A stretch of DNA of 64,000 bases from Piezodorus guildinii. Its lineage: Eukaryota; Arthropoda; Insecta; Hemiptera; Pentatomidae. The notes below the pieces were generated by a model. That model was given only the letters and a program-made list of their open reading frames with translations, was not told the DNA's origin and ran no database searches. Of the stretch, positions 1 through 11,439 are shown piece after piece; the stretch's first letter is position 1, and each line of letters begins with the position of its first letter. Both the position numbers and the translations under genes were made by a program. The stretch is from assembly GCA_023052935.1 (NCBI GenBank), contig CM041292.1, forward strand, positions 176,410,111 to 176,474,110, read 5' to 3'.

Positions 1-2515
1 TGGAGTTGTGCCTTCCAATAAATGACTGTGCGTGAGCCTTGTGTGTCCTATCCTCAGTCTGGTTAACAATAATTGATCCCTTCTTTGGCCTGAGATGAGG
101 TTCCAGGGCGTCGCGTGGGCTCTAATTGATTTTAGCAAGTTGCTTTCCTTTACCTCTTGCCAATTCCGGTCCCAAGCTTTCTTAGTTTCCTTTCTTATTT
201 TTGACTTGAAGTCGGGCAAGGGAATGGAAATTCGGGGAACTGGAAAGAGGGTACAGGCCTCTTTAGCAGCATTATCCGCTATATCATTCCCCTCTATGCC
301 TGCGTGCCCTGGGATCCACATGAAATTAACAGTTTTGTTTTTTCTTATGGTTTCAATAAGAGTCAAAATGTTTGATAAGATGTAATTATTATTTATTTTA
401 TTTTTACTGATGCTATTGAGGGCCGATAGGGAGTCTGAACATATTAAAAATTCATCACAGTTATTCAAACATAATATCAACTCTAACGCCAAGTTTATTG
501 CAAACAACTCTGCTGAGTAGATTGTAAAAATATTTGGTAACGAGTATCGAATAATTTCCGTGCCAATTACTACAGAACAACCCACACCATTGTCAGTTTT
601 TGACCCGTCTGTGAATATTAACTGATTTTTGTTATAACTCGCGGTGTATTCTTTGAAGTAACTACGTGTTACATAAGGATTTATATGATTTTTGGATAGG
701 TTAACCAGTGAGAAGTTAAATTTTGATGAAGATTGATGCCAAGGTGGAAGAGGGTGTGGGTGGACTATCTCTACTTTACTGTAAGGATCAAGAATTATCG
801 AGCCAAAGTGCTGAGGAGGGTGGGCGGGAGACACAGGACTGATGCCCTCAAATCCTGGAGTTACTTTTAGTCTAACCGAAGCTTGGAGAACATTGTAAGC
901 TCTTCGTAAAGGTAATGACCACTCCTCCGCGTCACAGAGCAGGCTTACCGTTGGGCTAGTTCTGAATGCTCCTGTCGCTAACCGTACCATGGAATGATGA
1001 AATGTATTCAATTTGTTTAGTAAGGTAGGAGAGGCACAGCCATAAAGGGGAGATCCGTAGTCGAGAATTGGCCGAATTAGTGTCCGATATATCATGAGGA
1101 GTGTTGTCCTATCACTTCCAAAATTAGTGTGAGACAGCTTCTTTAGTAGATTTTGTTTTTTGTTTAATTTAGACAAAAGGAAATCTATGTGGGGTTTCCA
1201 TGTTAGCTTGTTATCGAATAATATGCCTAGATAGGAAAATGAGGAAACATGTTTGATAAGATGATTATTAAGAATAATTTGTAGTGTCCGATTGCAGCTA
1301 GTTTTACGGCAAAAGTGTGAGGAAACTGTTTTAGAAGGAGAAAATTTGAATCCTGATTTCGAAGCCCAGTCTTGAAGTTTATCGACTGTGTTTTGCAACA
1401 CCGTTTGCCCGAAAATCAAGTCAGTGCAAGAGATGTAAATCAATAGATCATCAGCAAATAATGAGACATGAACCGGAGGGTGTATAAGATTTACAATATC
1501 GTTTATTGCAATATTAAAAAGAGTAGGACCAAGTACGGAACCTTGAGGAACTCCGTTGAAAAGATTGAAACTTTTTGAAATATATGTTCCTATTCTTACT
1601 TGAAATTTTCTCCTAGACATAAAATTTTGAATAAATTGCAACATATTGCCATTAATTCTCCATTCTTTTAGTTTCTCAATTATGAGAGATTGTCTCGTAG
1701 TGTCGAATGCCTTTTCAATGTCAAAAGAAACACAAAGTAGGTGCTGTTTAATTTTAAATGACTGTTCTATTGCAAAATGGAATTTAATCAATTGATGCTG
1801 CGTTGATCTTAAAGGTCTAAAACCGCATTGATTAGGGGATAACAATTTTCTTTTCTCTAATTCCCAGACTAACCTTCGGTTTACCATTTTTTCCATAATT
1901 TTGCACGGTACTGAAGTTAAGGATATGGGACGATAGTTATCAATTTGTTGTGGGTCTTTGTTCGGTTTAGGGATAAATATTACTTCAGCTGTCTTCCAGC
2001 TATTGGGAAATTTTCCGTCTTGCCACAGTCTATTGATTAAATTTAAGAACAACAACAACGTTTGATTTGGAAAATTTTTAATAAAATGTACATGGATTCT
2101 GTCGGGGCCTGGGCTTGTTTGTACTGTTCATGTGTTTTAGTGCAAAATTAAGCTCATCTATTGTAAATACCTTATTATATGATTCGATATTTAAGATAAC
2201 TTGATTTTCCATAATAGGACTGGTATGTATAAGGTTAGTATCGATAGAAAAACCTCGGGAGGAATCGGAAAAGAAAAGTCCGAACCCATTAATAATTTCA
2301 GAAATACCAGTTAATTCAACAGTACCATTCTTTAGTTTAGATGGAAGACCGTGGAAAGGTTTTCCAGATATCTGATTGATTTTATTCCATAGTAATGATG
2401 AAGGGGTCGAGCTAGTTATGGATGAAACAAAAGTTTGCCAAGAATGTTTCTTTGCTTGTTTTATTGTCCATTTTGCGACAGCCCTAGAGCTTTTTGGAAT
2501 AGCAAGTGATTTTCC
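1..2515 (-). pseudogene. ORF2 C-terminal part: reverse transcriptase and RNase H, runs off the window
   Basis: After the frameshift near 2500 a linker continues to about 2120, where a second shift leads into SPGPDRIHVHF. From there one frame is open to position 1. RT landmarks: SYRP-like YRPISL near 1930, GVPQGSVLGP near 1530, the catalytic FADD at 1447-1458, and SYLGILFD near 1240. A retroviral-type RNase H follows, with FTDGSK near 600, the SAELFAI Glu near 510, a CSDS Asp near 430 and GNDIAD near 265. The RLRIGHTRLTH motif typical of I-like elements is at about 40-70. The conserved Cys/His tail that usually follows must lie left of the window. Confidence 0.85.
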
Positions 2516-3444
2516 ATGGTAGGGTGCCTTTTGAGTTGCTTTAATGTCCTATTTCGTGCCTTAATCACTAAACGACATTCTGTAGTCCACCAAGGTACTG
2601 GTCTTCTAATATATTTTTGTGGGTTGGTCTTTGGAATAGAATTTTCGGCTACATTGAGTAGTAAATCAGAAAATGATTCTATATCATTGGCGGCGTCATT
2701 ACTAGTTTGAAACCCCGAAAATGAATTGATACAAGATTGCTGAAACTTTCCCCAATCTACATTTTTTAGGTTCCATCTCTCTCTCCTCGTCGTTATTTCA
2801 TAAGACGTCTGTAATGAAATAATTATCGGATAATGGTCACTACTAGCTAAATCATTATGTAGATACACCAGAGGTGTCAAGGGAAAACTACGAGATGTAA
2901 TCACCAAGTCCAAAGTGGACCAGGTCCTGTGAGCTCTACTGTAAAATGTTTGTTGAGGTGGGTTATGCAGTAAGAGGTTATGTGCGTCTAGTATCTTTTC
3001 AATATCTTTGCCTCTTTTATCTGTCCTAGTATTGTACCAATGGGTGCTGTGCGCGTTGACATCCCCGGTTAACATAAAAGGATGAGGTAATTGATTTATA
3101 ATATTAACAATATCAGAATTAAGTATATTTTCGTTCGGGGGAAGATATATAGAACAAACCGTAAAGGGAATTGGTAAGTGAAGGGTAGCTGCAACTACTT
3201 GAAGAGGAGAATTCAAATGAATTTCTGTGAAAATTATATTCTTATCAAATCCCAAAAGCACACCACCTTTGTTACAGCCTATTCGGTACTTTTGAATAAT
3301 GTTATATTTGGGAAGAATTTTTGTGTCCGTTTTTAAGTTAGTTTCTTGTAATGAAATAATGGCTGGTTTATAGTAGGACATGAGTAGATTTAGATCTTCA
3401 TATTTTGAAAATAAACTTTCACAGTTCCAATTTAATAAAATCAT
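2461..3444 (-). pseudogene. ORF2 N-terminal part: endonuclease domain of the I-like element
   Basis: 327 residues with the exonuclease-endonuclease-phosphatase fold signature. The N-terminal WNC motif has Asn7, the QET motif has Glu34, then come GDVNAH, LDLVI and SSDHYP. This domain nicks target DNA to start reverse transcription. The frame ends early at 2461: the homologous sequence continues in another frame (residues beginning AVAKWTIKQ) from about 2500, so a small indel has split ORF2. Catalytic residues all appear present. A sequencing indel is an alternative to true decay. Confidence 0.8.
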
Positions 3445-3536
3445 ATTGTTTATGAATTGGATTAATAATTTACGTTATAAATTAGCAGGTGTTAATAATG
3501 TTTCGTGGATAACTGTGTTTATTTTAGAATACAGTA

Positions 3537-4742
3537 TTATTCTTTGGGGAGATTCTTGAGATAAGACTTGAGACTTTTAGTAACTTTAGTGAAACGACCT
3601 TTGATTCCTTTGTTTTGAAGATGTGGATAAAGGTCAGACAACATTTGTACTAGACCGTTTAAGTTGTCTGTGAATTGTAAAGCAGTAGTAACAGGATCTT
3701 TAGTGGATGCTACGGTTTCTATAAATGATGTGAACTGTTCTAATGAAAATAGAAATTTACAAGGGTTAGTTTCGAATTTAAATTTTAACGGTGTCAAATG
3801 ACGTATTAAAGAGTCGATAGGTTCTGAATTATTACCATTGATATTGGATGAATCCAACTGATTACCAAGTAAAAGAGTGGTCCCCTCCTTTAAACCATGC
3901 GTATCTGATGAAACATTTACATGTTCATCTATGGTATTATTTTCAGTAGAAGAGGTATTATTAATCTCCAATTGGCCTATGTTTGGAACAGAATTACTCG
4001 GCAGCCGGTTCTGAGTAGAGTTACATGGCTTATCACTTACCCCTTCCATGATTGGAGGCACGATGTTTTCCTTTGTAACTGATTCAATATGATTTCCATC
4101 TTGAATATTTCGAGAGGGACATTGGGATGCAATGTGACCTGTCTGTTTACAGCGAAAGCATGCTCCCACATCTTCAGTGAAGAATATTCTGTAGGAGGTC
4201 CCTTCGAAAGTTATGCTCATTGTATCTGGAATAAATTTTGTGGATTCTGGACTTACAAAAAAATGTCTTCTTAGACTTAATATGTGTTCAAAGCCTTTAA
4301 AGCCCGCTCCCAGATATTGTACACCAGAAACCAGTTTAACATTGAGAGCGCGTAAGACTTCTTCAATAACTGAATGGGGAACGCTCGGACAGATGTTTGA
4401 TATAATAATCCGTTTCGCTGGATTAACTAGTTTCCGCAGATTTATTTCTTCTGTGCCTACTTTTATCGTGTGCCCTTGTGTAATTATTTGGTCAACTAGC
4501 TGCTTTGACGAAAGATATATCACGAACCTATTGCTTGAAAGTCTTCCAGCGAAGATAATGTTCTTTGGACCAACTATTTCAGCTAACTTCTCGACATATG
4601 TTTGCTGAGGAACTCCGTTTATCGAGCTGAATACGATACCTTGTTCCTTACTTGGGTACTTAATAACTTGCTTTGAGGTAACAGAAGCAAAACTTTTACA
4701 TTCATCTTCAAGGTTCTTCTTTAAAGCTGAAGTCAAGGCCAT
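3537..4742 (-). CDS. ORF1 nucleic-acid-binding protein of the I-like element
   Basis: 401 residues, intact from ATG to stop. Residues about 45-190 look like two RRM-like segments. A CX2CX4HX4C zinc knuckle lies at residues 195-208 (Cys195, Cys198, His203, Cys208). The rest is Ser/Asn-rich and polar, with a basic C-terminal tail. ORF1 proteins of non-LTR elements coat the element RNA and act as chaperones in the ribonucleoprotein used for target-primed reverse transcription. About 90 bp separate its stop from the endonuclease ATG. This is the least damaged part of the element. Confidence 0.85.
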   Translation of the reverse strand: MALTSALKKNLEDECKSFASVTSKQVIKYPSKEQGIVFSSINGVPQQTYVEKLAEIVGPKNIIFAGRLSSNRFVIYLSSKQLVDQIITQGHTIKVGTEEINLRKLVNPAKRIIISNICPSVPHSVIEEVLRALNVKLVSGVQYLGAGFKGFEHILSLRRHFFVSPESTKFIPDTMSITFEGTSYRIFFTEDVGACFRCKQTGHIASQCPSRNIQDGNHIESVTKENIVPPIMEGVSDKPCNSTQNRLPSNSVPNIGQLEINNTSSTENNTIDEHVNVSSDTHGLKEGTTLLLGNQLDSSNINGNNSEPIDSLIRHLTPLKFKFETNPCKFLFSLEQFTSFIETVASTKDPVTTALQFTDNLNGLVQMLSDLYPHLQNKGIKGRFTKVTKSLKSYLKNLPKE

Positions 4743-4850
4743 TTTCTTCCTGGGTTGGGGTACTGGTTGCCCACAGGGCCGAGTTGAGGGTACGGAGTGG
4801 AAAAGTGCTTCAGAATAACCCCTTGACTACCACAGTGTCTTCTCCAATTA

Positions 4851-5261
4851 TACTTTAAACTCAAAAGTATTGGATAACAACTAAAATTCAATTTTAAAGT
4901 TAATCGAATTTTTTTTATCGCAATTGACTTTTCAATCGATCATCTCTTTGCACTTATGTTACCCTTTCCTTTGTTTAAAATAATTCTCAATATTTTAAGT
5001 TTAATATAATGTAGTAATAAATATTATGTTAATAGTTTTGTATTTTTTTCAACGTTTTGTTTAGAAGAACTTGTTCTATATTCCGTTTATTGCCTTTATA
5101 ATGGAGCACCGGTCTCAGATCTCGTTTTATAACTGAATATTATCTGATGAAGTTGTACAAGATTTTATATTTCACAATTAAAATTTTGCCATTTTCTTTT
5201 CTGTTCTATTAGTGGTTAAATAATTATTTAATTTAAGAATCTTAAACAACAAAGTTATGGA
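4851..5261. other. AT-rich stretch, nothing recognised
   Basis: AT-rich sequence between the 5' end of the I-like element and an RT fragment. I see no coding potential, tRNA-like box or clear inverted repeat. Confidence 0.5.
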
Positions 5262-5650
5262 AAGGTTTAGCACATAAGGAGGAAATTAAGTCCCGGTTAA
5301 AGGCGTCTTATTATTCAGTTGCGAAAATACTTAGCTTGCGGTTTCTTTCTAAAAACTTAAAGGTTGGAATTTATAAAACTATTATTCTTCCAAAGGTTCT
5401 TTACGGATGTGAGAAGTGGCTGCTTACTTTGAAGAACGAACAACTTTTTAAGGTTTTTGAAAATAAGGGACTGCGTAAAATATTTGGTCGAAAGAGAGAT
5501 AAAGCCAAAAGGGAGCTTAGACGGTTGGAAAACGTGGAATTGCGGATCTTGTACCCTGTGAATATAATTGAGCTAATTGCATCGCGGAGACTAAAAGGGC
5601 GTGTAAATCTGTTGGGCTCAGTGAGAACGGATGATCTCTTAGTCACTTAA
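5262..5650 (+). pseudogene. RTE-like non-LTR RT fragment (C-terminal thumb region)
   Basis: Translation gives motifs found downstream of the RT core in arthropod RTE-like elements: KTIILPKVLYGCE, then LRKIFGRKRD, then NIIELIASRRLKG. The better-preserved copies at 40918-41471, 33746-34042 and 25300-26095 share these motifs. The fragment lacks the catalytic YADD and the C-terminal GRPRRWED region, so it is truncated at both ends. No target duplication found. Confidence 0.75.
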
Positions 5651-5674
5651 CACCCTTTAGAACTTTGTGCATAA

Positions 5675-5910
5675 CAATGTTTTTTCTAACATCTTTTTAT
5701 TTCTAACAGTACATTTTACGTATATATTACTGTTCTTAATATATAAAACATAAAAAATATATTAAAAAATATGTTTGGTTTGTTATACTTTAGTTTGTCA
5801 TCAAATTCGTTTAAACTGTATATTAAGCCGTTTTTTTTTTTTTTTTGTTTTTTCAATGCTAATCAGATGATATGGTTCATCTTTTAGGATTTATAAAATT
5901 AACGATACAT
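5675..5910 (+). repeat. Decayed fragment of the ACTTACC dispersed repeat family
   Basis: Retains, in order, several segments shared with better copies (for example 23127-23895): a region resembling the TCATCAAATTCGTTTAAACT block, a following AAGCCG with long poly-T, and a block with GATATGGTTCATCTTTTAGG. No ORF. Heavily diverged. Confidence 0.5.
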
Positions 5911-6090
5911 TAATGGAAGAAAATACCAAAATGCACCATTGAAGCTATTTTCAGTTTGAACTTCATTTATTGATTTGCACCTGTCAACAGTAGTGTGACA
6001 TTCAGCAAATAGGATCGAATAATAAACAAAATAATGACATGTAAGGCATGAGGAAGGACAGTACCCAGCAGCACGTATTCTCGTCAGGTT

Positions 6091-7211
6091 TTTTTTTTAT
6101 GTATGGTGCCCAGCATTTTTGAATTGATTGAAGTCTTTATTTTATATCAGAGTGTTAATAATGCTATTATTATATGATTAGGGGCCACTTGGAGTGTTCA
6201 TAGCTTGAGTGAAGTAAGCGAGCTCTTGGTGAAGGCTCAAAAGGGGCTGAATAAGATTATTCAACCCTCTAATTATTTGTGAAATTTGGGGTGAATTTTC
6301 ACCTGAAGATGGCTGCTGTGGTATTTCCCTCTTCATACCCGAGCCTGTTGGTTCGTTGTTGGGAGGCGGAAATGCGTAATTTGGTCCCATTTCGAGGGAT
6401 GATGATTCCCGTGGTTGTCCGTGTGATAATGTGATTGGTAGTCCCGATGGCTGGAGTGGTGGTTCCAGTGGCTGGAGTGCTGGTTCCTGTTGTCGAGTCG
6501 GAGCTCTTAGCTGCTGAACTGGCAACTCTATCTTACCGTTATCCTATTTTGGTGGGTTGATAGATGTTTTTTGACGGAGATCTGGAAATTCGTCGAAATT
6601 TCGTGATGGAGGATGAGGTCGTTCGGAGGGGTGTATTCGTGATGTCCCTTGAATCCTCAACTCCTTCAGAACTTGGCACCCACGGTAGTTGGCTGGATGT
6701 CCTCCTTGGCAGTAGGCGCATGTCGCTGGTGTTTCCTTTGCCTTTGTACAAGTTGCACTGGCGTGGCTAAGACCACATCTTACACAACGTGGAGGGTGGT
6801 TACAGTACGACTTCGTGTGTCCGTACTGCTGGCATCTGATACACTGTGGTATGACTCTTCTTTTTCTTGGTTCTTCTACTCTTATTTTAGTATAGAATAT
6901 AGATGGAATCTAAACAAAATTTTCATTGTAGGTTGATTTGGAGATGACAACGAAAAACATTGGGAGTGGATTTTTTAACCTAGAAACCACATTAGTTACG
7001 TTTACAACATTGTAACCATATTTTTCAATATCTTTTTTTATTTCCAAAATAGAGGTAGTGTGGTGGAGGTTTTTCACGACTATCCTGTGGTTTTTGTCTT
7101 CAGGAAGTTGATAAGTATGAAAATCAGCTTCTGAATTCTTAAGACTGCTTACTAATTTTCGATATACTTCTGAGGTAGAGGGGTAAACAGTTACCCCTTT
7201 TAGTGTAGTTT
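6091..7211 (-). pseudogene. Jockey-type gag (ORF1) relic, left palindrome copy, with extra 3' sequence
   Basis: Minus-strand gag with the PRE-like region (TYQLPEDKNHRIVVKNL), then three zinc-knuckle-like blocks: CIRCQQYGHTKSYC, CVRCGLSHASATC and CAYCQGGHPANYRGC. It resembles the gag of the intact Jockey at 48863-49987 block by block. An in-frame TAG lies just before IPSIFYTKIRVEEP. The Pro/Gln-rich tail (6178-6525) ends in MNTPSGP. Unlike the intact element, no ORF2 follows the stop; instead there is about 80 bp and an A-run (T-run at 6091-6099), as if this were a gag-only derivative. Sequence from 6308 rightward is mirrored in the right arm. Confidence 0.75.
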
Positions 7212-7249
7212 TAAAAAATAAAATAATAATAATAATAAGAACATAAAAA

Positions 7250-7610
7250 TCGTTTTAGCCGTTTTTGAGACGTAAGAAGGTGGAAAATGGAAAAATAGTA
7301 TAAAGTGGATCTTCTGGTCAGCTGATGGTGATAAAAAAGTTGCTGTAACATATTAGGCGTATAGTTGTCTTAAATATGAAATTTTGGTTTTGTACAAATT
7401 TCGGTTTTTATGCTTGACTTAACACAAACACACGGACACACACACAGACCTTTTTGCAGGACTAGTTTATTGGGACACAGCGGACGAAAACGGACACACG
7501 GACGAAAACGTGTATTTTCGTTGAAAATTGTAATTAGAATATTTTTACGATCGCAAAAATTTCCCTTACTATATATTTCATAAATAAGTAAGTGAAATTA
7601 ATATCGCTCA
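7250..7610 (+). repeat. ACTTACC dispersed repeat, 3' half, inside left arm
   Basis: Carries the shared blocks: a TATAGTTGTCTTAAATATGA segment, an ACACACAGACCTTTTTGC segment, a block with GATCGCAAAAATTTCCCTTA, and the terminal AAGTAAGTGAAA. Its mirror lies at 9165-9525 on the opposite strand. Confidence 0.75.
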
Positions 7611-8126
7611 TACAATTAATAAGCAAAGATAAGTTTAATGGAGATATTAGGGCGCCAGGTATAAGGTAGTTATGCTAAACCCGCATAGTAGTTTTGCTTG
7701 ACAGGTATAGTCAAACTATTCCGACACGGCGCGCTGGAACTAATCAACATATTTCTGGGAAATTATTTATAGAATATAAACTATATATTATGTTACATAT
7801 TTATAGTTGTTACTTAATATAATAACCAACAAGTAAACCTTACATTGTATTTTTCTATTGGTTTTCTTTTATATCTGTATGTTATATTGTAAATTTTCAA
7901 AAATTAATTTAAAAAAAAGGTTTCCCATCCCTGTCAATTCTCAGGGCACAGGAAAACATTCATGACTTTTATTTATAATTATTTTTATTTTTTTTACAAA
8001 GATATATTTTTAATTTTTTTTTCACACTTTAGCTCTGTTCTTATTGCATATTTGGGACACAGTTTAATTACAAACATAATGGTGAATATGGTTTATAAAA
8101 CGTTTATCGCTAAGATTTATATTTTT

Positions 8127-8130
<4 letters not shown>

Positions 8131-8171
<41 letters not shown>
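8131..8171. repeat. (TA)n microsatellite in left palindrome arm
   Basis: Dinucleotide run of about 40 bp; its mirror in the right arm (about 8604-8649) is longer, one of the few differences between the arms. Confidence 0.9.
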
Positions 8172-8178
<7 letters not shown>

Positions 8179-8280
8179 GGTATTTAAAAATATGGTTTTA
8201 AAAAATGAACAGACCGCTGCACGTGCGCCATTCTAGAGCAAGTTGTTAACGTCACCATTGTCACGAAATAAAAGTTTTAC

Positions 8281-8492
8281 AAAAGGATCGATTTCGGAAG
8301 AAGTTTTCACTTATAAAAAACTTGATTTTCGTTTGGAAAAACGATCATGAATATGTAAATCTATAATATAAGGCTTTTCTCGATCTGGGAGAAGTTTAAA
8401 CTGCAGGCGGGCTGTATTATTTATGTACATTTAGAAAGTGGTACAATTGTGACATTTTTCAATTAAACCAATATATCACATAAATCTAAAAT
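8281..8492. other. 212-bp unique spacer at the palindrome centre
   Basis: The only non-mirrored sequence between the arms. It has no ORF or recognisable motif. A real spacer argues mildly against a simple read-foldback artefact, which usually gives very short centres. Confidence 0.8.
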
Positions 8493-8594
8493 GTAAAACT
8501 TTTATTTCGTGACAATGGTGACGTTAACAACTTGCTCTAGAATGGCGCACGTGCAGCGGTCTGTTCATTTTTTAAAACCATATTTTTAAATACC

Positions 8595-8655
<61 letters not shown>

Positions 8656-10468
8656 ATAAATCTTAGCGATAAACGTTTTATAAACCATATTCACCATTAT
8701 GTTTGTAATTAAACTGTGTCCCAAATATGCAATAAGAACAGAGCTAAAGTGTGAAAAAAAAATTAAAAATATATCTTTGTAAAAAAAATAAAAATAATTA
8801 TAAATAAAAGTCATGAATGTTTTCCTGTGCCCTGAGAATTGACAGGGATGGGAAACCTTTTTTTTAAATTAATTTTTGAAAATTTACAATATAACATACA
8901 GATATAAAAGAAAACCAATAGAAAAATACAATGTAAGGTTTACTTGTTGGTTATTATATTAAGTAACAACTATAAATATGTAACATAATATATAGTTTAT
9001 ATTCTATAAATAATTTCCCAGAAATATGTTGATTAGTTCCAGCGCGCCGTGTCGGAATAGTTTGACTATACCTGTCAAGCAAAACTACTATGCGGGTTTA
9101 GCATAACTACCTTATACCTGGCGCCCTAATATCTCCATTAAACTTATCTTTGATTATTAATTGTATGAGCGATATTAATTTCACTTACTTATTTATGAAA
9201 TATATAGTAAGGGAAATTTTTGCGATCGTAAAAATATTCTAATTACAATTTTCAACGAAAATATACGTTTTCGTCCGTGTGTCCGTTTTCGTCCGCTGTG
9301 TCCCAATAAACTAGTCCTGCAAAAAGGTCTGTGTGTGTGTCCGTGTGTTTGTGTTAAGTCAAGCATAAAAACCGAAATTTGTACAAAACCAAAATTTCAT
9401 ATTTAAGACAACTATACGCCTAATATGTTACAGCAACTTTTTTATCACCATCAGCTGACCAGAAGATCCACTTTATACTATTTTTCCATTTTCCACCTTC
9501 TTACGTCTCAAAAACGGCTAAAACGATTTTTATGTTCTTATTATTATTATTATTTTATTTTTTAAAACTACACTAAAAGGGGTAACTGTTTACCCCTCTA
9601 CCTCAGAAGTATATCGAAAATTAGTAAGCAGTCTTAAGAATTCAGAAGCTGATTTTCATACTTATCAACTTCCTGAAGACAAAAACCACAGGATAGTCGT
9701 GAAAAACCTCCACCACACTACCTCTATTTTGGAAATAAAAAAAGATATTGAAAAATATGGTTACAATGTTGTAAACGTAACTAATGTGGTTTCTAGGTTA
9801 AAAAATCCACTCCCAATGTTTTTCGTTGTCATCTCCAAATCAACCTACAATGAAAATTTTGTTTAGATTCCATCTATATTCTATACAAAAATAAGAGTAG
9901 AAGAACCAAGAAAAAGAAGAGTCATACCACAGTGTATCAGATGCCAGCAGTACGGACACACGAAGTCGTACTGTAACCACCCTCCACGTTGTGTAAGATG
10001 TGGTCTTAGCCACGCCAGTGCAACTTGTACAAAGGCAAAGGAAACACCAGCGACATGCGCCTACTGCCAAGGAGGACATCCAGCCAACTACCGTGGGTGC
10101 CAAGTTCTGAAGGAGTTGAGGATTCAAGGGACATCACGAATACACCCCTCCGAACGACCTCATCCTCCATCACGAAATTTCGACGAATTTCCAGATCTCC
10201 GTCAAAAAACATCTATCAACCCACCAAAATAGGATAACGGTAAGATAGAGTTGCCAGTTCAGCAGCTAAGAGCTCCGACTCGACAACAGGAACCAGCACT
10301 CCAGCCACTGGAACCACCACTCCAGCCATCGGGACTACCAATCACATTATCACACGGACAACCACGGGAATCATCATCCCTCGAAATGGGACCAAATTAC
10401 GCATTTCCGCCTCCCAACAACGAACCAACAGGCTCGGGTATGAAGAGGGAAATACCACAGCAGCCATC
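8493..10468 (-). repeat. Right arm of the ~2-kb palindrome
   Basis: Reverse complement of 6308-8280. It ends abruptly at 10468 inside the gag tail, where left-arm homology would continue for another ~210 bp of element. The sequence beyond 10478 is a tRNA-headed SINE. Confidence 0.95.
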
Positions 10469-10481
10469 TGTTTGTTTGTAG
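9565..10481 (+). pseudogene. Jockey-type gag relic, right palindrome copy, 3'-truncated
   Basis: Mirror copy of the left gag relic, with the same in-frame TAG (near 9865) and the same three zinc-knuckle blocks (about 9932-10110). The shared stop shows the duplication happened after the gag was already dead, or that gene conversion homogenised the arms. The Pro/Gln-rich tail is cut at 10468. Confidence 0.8.
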
Positions 10482-10664
10482 TGTAGATTCATTAATCCCT
10501 ACGCTCATATTTGTGAGTGGCCATTATTTGGCTGACTTGAGAGGCTGTGAGTGAATAACCATTAATAAAAAATGTTTGAAATAGTCCCTCCGGGACTGGG
10601 ATTCGAACTCAGAACCTTTGGCGAGGGAGACTAGCGCTCTAGCCACTCAGCCACGGGCTCCCCT
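10478..10664 (-). mobile_element. SINE-A copy (tRNA-headed), truncated
   Basis: Read on the minus strand it starts with GGGGAGCCCGTGGCTGAGTG, a Pol III A-box-like head, and has the B-box GTTCGAATCCC. It matches the better copies at 29782-30088 and 43541-43804, but its far end is shortened. It abuts the right end of the palindrome. Confidence 0.8.
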
Positions 10665-11435
10665 TTTACTTCTACTTAACTATATATTTCATGCTAACTC
10701 TTATTAAAATTGAATTGTCAACATCTAAAATCACCCATTTGATGGTGTAAGTTGAGGAAAGATCTAAACCTAATGAAGATAAACAGTTTAAGACATATTG
10801 AAACTTATACATACTTATTATACTTATATAAACTTACATATATATACTTATATACAACTCCCGCCGACCGTAGATTTCCTCTTAGGACATTTAAAGAGAA
10901 AACAAAATTTAAATATAAGAAAATGTTAAACATGGTGTAGTTTTACAGTTCAAATCTCAAATAAACTTCACTTTTAACCTTGAAATGTATTATTTTGTTT
11001 TTAAATTCAGACAAATATTCTCAAGACTACTTTCTTGAAATTCTCATTATATTAACTTACAATAGAAAGGTACTAGGGGCGGTACATACCATCAAGGAGT
11101 ATTTTTTTCTTTTTGACTCAACGTATTATTATAATTTATGAACAATTTATTTGCCTCATTTTTTTTATCTACTTACATTGCTTAAAATTAATTACCTATT
11201 TTAAAATTAAAAATATACAAACTATTGTGTGATTTCACAACAAGAAATAAAAAGGCGACGTTAAAAATAGGTAACAAAAATTAATGTAAAAAGCTACTTA
11301 TTATTATGAATCTTCATTCTGTTTTATATTTGCTATATTATTATTTTACGGTTATAATATTTTTTTAAAAATAATATTTAGTGGTTGTTACATTAATTTT
11401 TACTATCCGCCATTTTCGGCTACTTTAACATTTAC
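10665..11435. other. AT-rich stretch without recognised genes
   Basis: Short chance ORFs only. No TIR, tRNA box or RT motif seen. Confidence 0.5.
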
Positions 11436-11439
11436 TTGA

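Larger units (their letters stand above)
1..4850 (-). mobile_element. I-superfamily-like non-LTR retrotransposon, 3' part beyond window
   Basis: On the minus strand the order is ORF1 (zinc-knuckle protein), apurinic-type endonuclease, reverse transcriptase and RNase H, the layout of the I / Nimb-like groups of non-LTR elements. The 5' end lies near 4850, just upstream of ORF1. The 3' end lies beyond position 1, because the coding frame is still open there. The RT/RNase H part is one open frame for about 2.1 kb, but two frameshifts (near 2500 and near 2120) separate it from the endonuclease, so this copy could not make a full ORF2 protein as read. The few disruptions suggest a fairly young copy, or indel errors in the assembly. 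Clade assignment rests on the RNase H plus a single-knuckle ORF1 and is tentative. Confidence 0.85.
6308..8280 (+). repeat. Left arm of a ~2-kb palindrome
   Basis: Position x in this arm pairs with about 16776 minus x in the right arm (6308 with 10468, 6539 with 10237, 6751 with 10025). Identity looks above 99 percent by eye; the few differences include single-base changes near 6891, 7515 and 7630 and different lengths of the TA run. The arm holds the gag relic, a piece of the ACTTACC repeat (7250-7610) and a TA microsatellite. Confidence 0.95.

Noticed and set aside
6564..6936. Plus-strand ORFs of 68 and 95 codons in the left arm, and their mirrors near 9840-10212
   Set aside because: They are antisense shadows of the gag zinc-knuckle region.
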